A stretch of 20,851 bases of DNA from positions 1 to 20,851 of the forward strand of contig LRSR01012606.1 in the NCBI GenBank assembly GCA_001579985.1, in the 5' to 3' direction. The stretch's first letter is position 1; every line of letters starts with the position of its first letter. This DNA is from Hypsibius dujardini (taxonomy: Eukaryota > Tardigrada > Eutardigrada > Parachela > Hypsibiidae). A model generated the notes under the pieces. The model was not told where the DNA came from and ran no database searches. It saw only the letters and a list, made by a program, of their open reading frames with translations. The position numbers and the translations under genes are program-made. Of this stretch, positions 9,836 through 18,272 are shown one piece after another.

Positions 9836-10328
9836 ATTGTGTTTGATTGGAGCCGATCCAAAACCCAGGGCAGCTCATTTGACGGGCTGAAGCAGATTTC
9901 CGTGCCCGTTATTAAACGGGAGTTGTGCGGAGGAATTTACTCTGGCTCTCCTCTTAAGTAACTTCTTCCAATCATTTTGATGGTTTATGCATGGAAAAAG
10001 CTTGATCGATTTGTTTTCAATTATTTTTCAGCTATTACATCACGCAGCAAATGATTTGCGCCGGGTCACCACAATGTGCGTACAATATACTTGGGCGGCA
10101 CAAATAAGTCGTTCTAAAACAATTTATGTGTTGCGAACTCTGTTCGCGTTGATACAGGAGACAAGGACAGCTGCCCAGGAGACTCTGGTGGGCCGTTTGC
10201 GTGTAGGAATAATGGTGGTCGCTGGACCATTAACGGCATCGTCAGCTTTGGAGGAGTGTGTCATGCGGATGAGATTTCCGGGGCAAATTTTAACTTCAAT
10301 AAACCAACATGTGTTTGCGCTTTAAATT

Positions 10329-10391
10329 CTGTTTTTTTTGCTCTGGTCTGTTCTGGTCTGTTCTGCCCTGTGTTCTGTTCTGTTCTGTTGC
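10329..10391. repeat. CTGTT/TCTGG simple repeat in the last pseudogene intron
   Basis: This is a run of TCTGTTCTGGTCTGTTCTG followed by tandem GTTCTGTTCTGTT. Copy 1 has no such tract in the matching intron (7169-7277), so the repeat spread or was acquired here after duplication. Confidence 0.75.
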
Positions 10392-10489
10392 ATAGTAGAC
10401 CGATATAAAAAAGATGGAGACCTTTAGTTCCATCCCTTCCATGTGTTTTACTACAGGTTTACGCTAACACAGGGCAAATGACAAGCTGA

Positions 10490-11712
10490 ATAGTAAGCAT
10501 TATAGCTACGAATTAGAGCTCATGCATAGATATTAATGCCGGGTAGTACGGAAATTTTGTTTGCTCGATAGTCTTACGAACAAATATATCTTTTCATTGT
10601 TATGCGTGATCTCGTTTTGACAACACAAGACTAACTTTAATCCTTCGGCCTGTAAATATACCACAAATACCATGTGCATGATACAGGTGTGGAGAGTAAA
10701 AATATTGAATAAACACAACAAAACTGCATATACAGAATTATGTATTGGGCAGATGAAGAAAAGATCCTCCACGTTTGCCCTTACAGTGCTGGCATTTTGT
10801 TCCAGCTTTGAGCAGCCAGCGACAATGTGTTCCACTATCCTTCTCCATTAGTCCGAAATGTGAACGGTACAAGTCACAAGTTCCATGTTCGAGCCATACG
10901 TTGAGAGCCAGAACCGAAGAATAACTGTCAGTCGTGTAAGTTGAACGTATGAATACCGTCAGTGCAGAAGGTGCAGTCAGTGTGGTAAGGTTTATGTTCA
11001 ATTTGGAAGGTGGACAGTCTCTCTGGAGGGTTTCCAGTCAGTCCAGAAGTTTTTGCGTTCCGTCCGAGAAGTGATGCTAATTCAAAAGTGAATGACCGTT
11101 ACGGAAGGTTCATGCAATCAATCAGGATGGTCCGCGGTGTGTGTTTGTATAGCATAAGTCGTGCTTACATTTTTGTTATTTTTCAGATCAAGTGTGATTC
11201 GGTAATTGTTTTCGTAAAACTGTGGCTGTTTGTAGTAGTTTTTGAAAACGAAATGTAGTTTTGTGGCGTGACTTTATAAAGGATGCTGCGTCTTCGGATC
11301 TAAGTGAGTCCCTGTGCCTAGGTACGACATGGCATATGGTATGATATACTGTATGTGCCAGATAATTTAAGCGGCAATACGACATCCATAACTTTTTCAG
11401 TATCAAATGTAGAGACGTTTCATAAGAATTTCACACATCGGTATACCTAATCACTGTCACAGACTCGGTCGGGTCGATTGATAAAGGGACGTTGTGATTG
11501 CGGGTGGCATCGGGGTGCTATTATCCTGACCGTATAGCGTGATCGAATTATCAACTAGCAATATAATAATCATTACAGTAGTGTTGCAGTAACCGGCAGA
11601 CACTCAGCGGCCCATTTCCGTTCCTGCTAGTTTGCCAGAGAACTTTTATTGCAAATATTTCATAGTACTGCGAAATAGTTTAATTCCAGGCTTGAGTACA
11701 ACTTGTGAAACC
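10490..11712. other. Intergenic region between the pseudogene and copy 2
   Basis: No exon is recognised. AATAAA at 10708-10713 could be the old poly(A) signal of the pseudogene. Short direct repeats of a gtgcag/gtcagtg type occur at 10950-11045. The region directly before 11713 should carry the copy 2 promoter and 5' UTR; I see no decisive TATA or initiator element. Confidence 0.5.
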
Positions 11713-14700
11713 ATGAAAGTAATGTTAACCAGCCTCCTGTTGGTCCTGTTGGTCCTGGCAAGCACGTTTTTGGCAGGGACAACTGGTAAGGATAAGTTAG
11801 CCGCCTTTTGCGGGAAACTAATATTTCTTATGTGTGTTAAATGTCAATTTTATATGCAGACGCTGCCTGCAGCCGAAATCTCACCGTCGGACCAGAAACC
11901 ACATTTATTGCCAGCGATAATTTCCCTCTTCCTTACGACAATTATGCGGTAATATTTAAGTTAGGTTGTGCAGTTATTCTTCCTCTTTCCTGCATTAAAT
12001 TATATGCTAAATCATACTATAAACTTAAATTAGAAAACTAAGTTATATTGTATGAAAATGATCCTTTCCAAGCGGTTTTTTTGCTTCCTTCTAAAATACA
12101 GGATCCACCACAAACATTTACTGAACTTTGATAGACTACGGTAGTAACCGCGTGTTCCAATTTCAATGTTCACAATTAACAAAAATGTGCTGAATAAGTT
12201 CCGGTCATGTTGTGAACCAACATAATATGAACACTTTGATGGGGAGCTTTTGGGGTTCGCCAAATGAAAAACGTCCTTATTGACTAAAGTAAAAAAAGTA
12301 GTGAATAAATTGAAATTCCTTCCTTCTTTTGATTAAAACCGGAAGTAAACAAGAGAGTCGTCACATCAAGTGATTCCAAAGTTTATATGGAACTGACTGA
12401 CTAACTGAATTTGGTGGGCTTAAAAGCACTGCGGCTCACAGTATTCAATAAACTTTTTAAAACTAAAATTTTTATGAAAATTCACTCATCTAGACTCACT
12501 CATCTAGAGTTTTTAAAAGAATTTAAGGGTTTTGACCAACGATAAAGTTGAAAGACCCATTCAAAGTTGAGTGAATGTTTGTGGTGGATCCTGCAGAATC
12601 ATTAATTGTATAAACTGTGTGTAGTTGCTCGTACCGATTAACGTAGCCGTTTCTATTAAAATAATTACTCTCACTGTTCTTTCGCTTTGCGGCTCATAGT
12701 TTTGTCGCTGGTATATCACCGGACCTGAGAACCAACAACTCACCCTCACATTCACCTCTTTCGATCTCGAGGAAGGCGAGGCTAACGGACAATGGTAAAA
12801 TGCAGAAAGGGGGAAATGCGAATTTTAGTGGCACTTTTATCTCTACCCAGCCTGAATAAACCATACATCCTTTGTTGTAGCCCACACGATCACGTCGCTA
12901 TCTTTGACACCGCTCGACCGGGTGAGATTATAACGTATGTATTATTAGTAATCATTCAAAATGAATGTTTTACGTCATTGCAGGTGGTCTAAACCAAGTG
13001 CAGTCGTTGCCCATATGTAGATTTCTTCCTACTACTACCGGTAATTTATCCCAGACTTCCTCAACCATCGTATTTAGTTTGCTCCTAAAAATTTCATTTT
13101 TCGTCGTCTTGTAGTGTTGTCATGTTTAAATAGATTTAACAGATATTTTAATTTTCCCGGAAAGCGGTTTTTAATTTTAAAATAATGTGTACGTTTACTT
13201 TATTTAAAATCACAAAAATAGTGATCAAAATTTAAAAGTATGTACTCATTTAATATCACTAATTTACTTTAAAAGCTAAAATATGTCATGCAGGTCCCTT
13301 TTGCGGAAAAACCGTTCCTCCCACCTTCGTGGCGAAAGGCAATCAAGCTGTTGTGCAATTTTGTTCCGACTACGGTGTGGCTGGAAATGGATGGAGAATT
13401 GGTAAGTCATGGTGTTTCGCTCGAAAAATATGAAACATCATCGAGGGATATGCAGTGAAGAAATGTGTAAATTAATGTCTGCAGAGCTGACCTACGGAGA
13501 GGTCGTTGTGCCCGAGCCTTGGGAAACGCAGACTGTGGTGCTGGACAGTGCCGCGGCAGACCCAAAAATCCTCAATAGCCCCAACTATCCCAGCAACTAC
13601 AACGACAACTATACAGCTCTTTACATCATCCGAAATGCTAAAAGGTATCTGCGTCATAGACGCACTCTGAATCTAACTTTAATGCTCTTTTCTAATCAGG
13701 AGAGCGTATAAATTAAAATTATTACCTGTTTATTTTGTTTCAATACGCTTTTTGGGACCGACAGGTCCCAATATGGACCAATATTACCAATATGATTGGT
13801 AATGAGAAATTATGAAAGCTCAGGTAGAAGTGTTTTGGTGCGCAGGACTGACCTTAAACGTGGCCCTGTCTAACATGCGATGTTCAATCCTTCTAACCCT
13901 AAGGAACGACTATTGATGGCAAACTTAGTCTATTAAACTTTTTATCAAACCTAGGTTAAAACTTTTAGTTACTAAAAAAATTCTTAATAGCTACTTTTTA
14001 GTTGACTAATAAAAGTAATTGGTTGACTAATTTTAGCTTTTTCCATCACTAGAAACGACTACTATACATGGTATATGGTACTAGCATTGAACTAGTCAGA
14101 TTATACCAGCCCTATAGAACTAACTCTCTTCGATGACTTGATTGGTCCATCAGATACTGGAACAAATAAAATGACAATTCATTCCGTTAATTGCTTCATT
14201 GCAGAGATAAGACCGTGATCATCCGAGCTGTTCTGTTCGATCTGTCGAACGACGAAGACCACCTGGTGGTGACGGATGTGGTCAACAATGTTACTCGCGT
14301 CTTCACAGCTAATGAACCGCTGAAGGAACTGGAGTTGGCGTAAGTATACAGTACTCTATAGGATATGTCGCGGATTATACCTCCACATATCTATTAATTT
14401 TGTTTGTGAAAAAATTGTTATCATTATTTCAGCGGAGCGGAAGAAATCCGGATTGCTTTCGAAACTGATAGCTTCGACGCTCGTCGAGGTTTCTCTTTGG
14501 AAGTGTCGCTAGTCAATTGTGGGTCCAATCAGTTCGCATGCGATACCGGCGACGACTGTTACCACCCTTCGCGGTCCTGTGATGGGACCGCTCAATGCGC
14601 CGACGGATCAGACGAAAAATGGGAGTACTGTGCGCCTATGTAAGTAGTTAGCAAGAATCAGAAACTTTAAATATATGTGAGACATTGAAAAATTGTAATG

Positions 14701-17373
14701 CTTGCAATGTCTGCTCTATATCACGGAGGCATTTGGAGATATGTGATTTAATCATTTTTTATTTTTTCATTTTTAGTTTTCATTTTCATTTTGCAGTCAC
14801 ATATAAATGTTTCGCACTCAATACTAAAAACTATGGATTTATGTCTAATTGTTGCAGCTGCGGCAAGAATCATTTCCCCATGCAGGAACCTACCAAGATC
14901 GTCGGCGGCACGGTCGCCAATCGACACTCTCTTCCCGTACGTATATACATCACTCTACAAATACTCTGTTCAAGCCTTCGAAAGATGGCCAATGGCGGTG
15001 TAATTTTGTTGTTTTACTTGCAGTGGCAAGTGGCTACTTTCGAGGGTTCCAGTCAGGTAATGTCCAGTCATTTTTTATTGCATAATCTGTATAGGGTTGA
15101 TACACTGTAAACTAATAAATCACTGAAATCCTTTGCCGAAAAATAGGGTTGTGGTGGCACGATCATCACTGACCGGTACGACTTTTCTTATTACGACATT
15201 AATACACACAACTGAATTTCCGACAGTATGTCTGAACGATCTCCTTGTAATTTTTCAGATGGGTCTTGACTGCGGCACATTGCTTCAGCACGTAAGTGTA
15301 TTTCCTACAGGAACACAATTTGGAATTTAAATTAAATGATTATTGTGAAATATTCTACGCATGCCATTATTTATGATTTTTTCTGAACTCCGTAGGTCGG
15401 CCACCGGTGATGGTGTGTCCGTTCGATTAGGAGGCCACAACACCGAAATTTCCGCAGAAGAGGACGGCGCGGTAGAAATCAACGTCAAAAGAATTGTTTG
15501 GTGGGTTGGAACGTTTTTTTAATGAATTTATTGTTCTCGTACGCATTGTGTTTTCCAAGGGATGCTGTTCATGTTTAGCCATCCCTACTACCAGACACCT
15601 ATCCAGTATGGTTATGACGGTTGCCTGTTGCACCTGAACGAGTCGGTTCCCTTCCGAAAGAACATTGTTCCCGCGTGCTTGCCGCGCCAAGGGGACGACG
15701 TTCCCGGCGGAACCTTGTGCATGACTTCAGGTAACATTGCAGCTGACACTCATTTTAGGCCCTATGCAAGTCGGAACTAGGACCCTTTATGCTAGCCAGG
15801 GAGTGGACAAAGGGGCACAATGCATTTTGCAGTGACGTTTGGGAAGTTTGTGAAAATAAAAGAATTTTGAAATAAGTCTTGCCCAAAAATCTCATCTCAT
15901 ATATATAATAATACAAATTCTGAAACATCAATGCAAAATAAATTGTAAAAATAGCCGCTGCAAATGGGCGTGCACTTGTACTTCCTACTTGCACAATTTG
16001 GAGGTATTTGCAAATAGGTATTTTAAATTTTTCAACGTTATTTTCGATTATCAATTATTTTTTGTCAAAAAAAGAAACGAAATGTATCTCTCCATGCAAA
16101 ACAAACATGAGTTAATTTTCAGTCATTTTCACTTTCTTACAAATTCGTATTAAATCATAATGATGTGTGCAATTCTGCTTTTTAGTACAAATTTTTTTAA
16201 TTCTGTGCTATTCATGTATTTTTTAATAACTAGCTTCAACTATTTGGTTGAGAATATTTACGTAATGTCTTTGTTCATACAATTAGAAGATATTTTAAAT
16301 CAATGAATGCTTTTTATTTATCTTTTAACTCGGAAATATTAAATAAATGTCTACTTCTTTAATTCTGAATATTGAAATATTAATTTTAATTTGTATTATT
16401 ATAGATAATTTCAAAATTCTTTTAATTTCACAAACTTCACTTCACAAATTTAACATCACTACTTCCCAGCGCTTTTGAGACCTTGCCACATTGGACCCCA
16501 GCAAATCCCAAACTTTGATAAAACGAAAGTTTTTGAAAATGTTTCAAAACCCCAGAGGCCCTTGAAAATCAGACCCCCACACCACAGGTTTCAAATTATT
16601 TAGGACCAAAAGGCTGAATTTCGGATTCAGTTTTGAAAAAATACATTTTGGTCCTTTGCCCACCCCTGCCCCCACCAGAGGGGTCCTGGTTCGGGCTGGT
16701 AAAAACCCAAACGAGCCCCTGCATCGCCACGAACAAAAACAGATTTAATGAGTCTTGTTTATCACTAATTATAGGCCGATTTTCCAAATTTCTCCTCATA
16801 ATGATTTTGTCTTGAAGGTTGGGGAAACACTCAGATAGCCAATCCTGGTCCGAATCTTCGACAGGTTTACGTGCCGGTAGTTGATCGTGAAGTCTGCGAA
16901 CGTGACGCTTACCCGGGCCAGTACGCATAAAAACACTATCATTACTGAGAATGATGATCAGCAAATAAATTCCATTCTAGAATCAGCACGGAGATGATTT
17001 GCGCTGGACTTGCTGAAGGTAACGTCAGTTTTACGTTTCATTTACTTGTTTTTTTACAATTAGTTTGACGTACTTTATTGGCTTGTGTTAAAGGAGGCAG
17101 GGACAGCTGTCAGGGTGATTCCGGTGGACCCTTCATTTGCCCGACCGGTGACGGTCGCTGGGTCGTCGCCGGCATCGTCAGCTGGGGAAACGGCTGTGCC
17201 CTCGTCGGTATTCCAGGGGTAAGTTCCCACTTGATAGTATTAAAATTTTATAAAATATGAAAAATTATATTTGTAAAGGCAAAGTGTTTTACTATATTTT
17301 TGGTATTTAGGTGTACGCAAGAACTGGTTCGATGATGGACTGGATCGTGGCAACAATTGCCGCAAACCCCTAA
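11713..17373 (+). CDS. Secreted CUB-CUB-LDLa-trypsin serine protease, copy 2 (19 exons, 574 aa)
   Basis: Exons: 11713-11785, 11860-11948, 12700-12794, 12881-12921, 12984-13040, 13294-13401, 13485-13644, 14205-14339, 14433-14639, 14858-14936, 15024-15056, 15147-15175, 15259-15291, 15396-15500, 15579-15730, 16818-16920, 16981-17018, 17094-17218, 17311-17373; 1725 nt, in frame to TAA. ATG 11713 (gaaaccATG) is preferred over the in-frame 11632 ATG because the signal peptide ([17 protein letters not shown]) begins there. CUB1 spans about 28-158 and CUB2 about 165-282; CUB2 lacks all four usual cysteines. LDLa spans 282-319 with six Cys. The linker Cys323 likely bonds Cys448 of the protease. Activation is at Lys335-Ile336 (IVGG). 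The triad is His376, Asp428, Ser522; Asp516 predicts cleavage after Arg or Lys. An extra Cys pair, 415/430, is present. The protein is inferred to be an extracellular zymogen. Its pathway (digestion, hemolymph cascade or immunity) cannot be read from the sequence. Confidence 0.92.
11949..12699 (+). other. Long intron 2 of copy 2
   Basis: This 751-bp phase-0 intron comes after the first CUB exon. Most of it is the inverted-repeat element at 12099-12593. Only about 150 bp on the left and 105 bp on the right remain as ordinary intron. Confidence 0.8.
12099..12593. mobile_element. Non-autonomous DNA transposon (MITE-like) with ~33-bp terminal inverted repeats
   Basis: The left end CAGGATCCACCACAAACATT, continuing to ACTTTGA at 12131, is matched by the reverse complement of 12561-12593 with two differences over 33 bp. 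The element is about 495 bp with no transposase-like frame. It includes a short internal duplication of actcatctaga at 12483-12508. The target duplication is not resolved (flanks ctaaaata and cagaatca). The high end identity makes it the best supported element of the window. Confidence 0.75.
13645..14204 (+). other. Intron 7 of copy 2
   Basis: This 560-bp phase-2 intron lies inside CUB2. It holds the MITE candidate 13913-14053 plus unremarkable AT-rich sequence. Confidence 0.8.
13913..14053. mobile_element. Candidate hAT-like MITE in intron 7 of copy 2
   Basis: The 8-mer aacgacta flanks the segment at 13905-13912 and 14054-14061. The left end is TTGATGGCAAACTTAGT; the right end on the minus strand is TCTAGTGATGGAAAAAGCTA. 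The ends are imperfect inverted copies (TGATGG plus an A-rich run). TTAGTTGACTAA-type motifs fill the interior. Minus-strand AAAATTAGTCAA matches the element at 6524-6741, suggesting one family. Confidence 0.5.
14640..14857 (+). other. Copy-2-specific intron between LDLa and protease linker
   Basis: This 218-bp phase-2 intron (CCTAT|gtaagt ... gttgcag|CTGCGG) comes three residues after the last LDLa cysteine. In copy 1 the same place (YCYPECGK) is continuous inside exon 4657-4922. No flanking direct repeat is evident. Copy 3 is cut off before this point. Confidence 0.85.
15731..16817 (+). other. Long intron 15 of copy 2
   Basis: This 1087-bp phase-1 intron splits the Ser-Gly-Trp-Gly motif. 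The left part (15780-16460) is AT-rich without coding signal. The right part contains the repeat at 16468-16721, after which 96 bp lead to the acceptor cttgaag. Confidence 0.8.
16468..16721. repeat. Second copy of the dispersed repeat seen next to the pseudogene
   Basis: Segments ctttgataaa, agtttttgaaaa, gaaaatcagaccc, aattatttagga, ggattcagttttgaaaaaa and tttgccca, in that order, align with 8770-8945. The right end is gagcccctgc, the complement of the CAGGGGCTC end at 3063-3071. A weak left end (CAGCGCTTTT at 16468) is possible. Target duplication is not seen. Confidence 0.6.
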
Positions 17374-18272
17374 GACATATACTAGTACATTTGCAAACTA
17401 CTTTTTTCCAACACCATGCTGGGATGTTAGAAAATACTCTTTCCAGATTTTAAGAAGAAAAATATTTTCATGGACTATGTCACAATTCCAAATGATGATT
17501 TAATATATAATGGTATAGTATTAGTATTTAAATCCAGAAAGGAAATGCGTCTTGTGTACTGGGCACTCATCCCCATGCACGTGGGTTTCATGAAATATTT
17601 TCTCTTTTAAAAGTCAAGAGTTAGCTCGACTTTTTGTTCCTTTTTTATACGCCTTTTACCTGGCACTATGATGCGTATACGTTCTGACGCAACGGTTATT
17701 AAATGAACACTGCAAACAAAGATATATAATGGCACGGAAATACTACGCGCCACTATCCCTGTACACTGTGCAATTCCAGTGCCACTTTGAAATATGTGTT
17801 TGAGATAATGCCCGCTGACACAACAACGGAATCTGCACTAAATCACAGCCAATTGTAGTGTTATCCCGATTTAGCACTGATTTAAGCTTAAAAACTGGAC
17901 TATGACCGCTTACGGTACGATTTGCGTAATCAACTGTCTAAAACAGAAGCAGCAATGTAATAAATCAGGGCACAAAAATATATGGCTTGAAAGCCTGGGT
18001 TATCTCTAACTAGGGAGAAAACCCTTTCATAATGCCGCTTCAGATAGTTGATTGTGTTGAAGTAATTGATAGTCTTGATTATGGAATTTCAAGATTGCGT
18101 GTGCACTGTGGAAGCTATTGTCTTGTCCATGGAGGCCGCTGCCTGGTTGAATGCTGCTTATATACTTTTACACTGTTTAGTTGCTGGAAAAACTGCAAAG
18201 TCGCCCCTCATCGCTTCCAAGTCTTTTTCTGCATGTTTCCTGTATATTTTGGTTCGAAATAATTGGAGTGCC
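17374..18272. other. Intergenic region between copy 2 and copy 3
   Basis: No exon is recognised. There is no canonical AATAAA in the first 300 bp after the copy 2 stop. Open frames at 18032-18262 and 18066-18344 overlap the start of copy 3 in other frames and show no recognisable domain. The copy 3 promoter must lie here. Confidence 0.55.

Larger units (their letters stand above)
9028..10489 (+). pseudogene. Truncated trypsin-domain pseudogene, derived from a copy-1-like gene
   Basis: Exon remnants with copy-1 lengths are 9028-9056, 9144-9179, 9286-9314, 9436-9468, 9846-9957, 10032-10075, 10158-10282 and 10457-10489. They read EEVNPYSVP, WQAAML, FCGRSVISN, WILSAAHCF, WSRSKT, YYITQQMICAGSP, DKDSCPGDSGGPF and VYANTGQM. 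Signal peptide, both CUB domains and LDLa are absent. The two exons equivalent to 5919-6014 and 6090-6241, which carry the catalytic Asp, are deleted. Lesions are TAG at 9177-9179 (Gln in copy 1), the acceptor before 9846 lost (ttg in place of cag), TGA formed across junction 10075|10158 (Trp in copy 1), a GC instead of GT donor at 10283, and TGA at 10487-10489 (Trp in copy 1). His and Ser motifs survive. Introns 9057-9143, 9180-9285 and 9469 onward still resemble copy 1, so this arose as a genomic duplication and not by retrocopy. Confidence 0.88.

Noticed and set aside
10738-11001. 87-residue minus-strand open frame downstream of the pseudogene
   Set aside because: No domain, signal peptide or supporting context. 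A chance frame is more likely.
11632-11712. Upstream in-frame ATG for copy 2
   Set aside because: It would put 27 polar residues before a typical signal peptide. The ATG at 11713 has the better context and matches the short leaders of copies 1 and 3.
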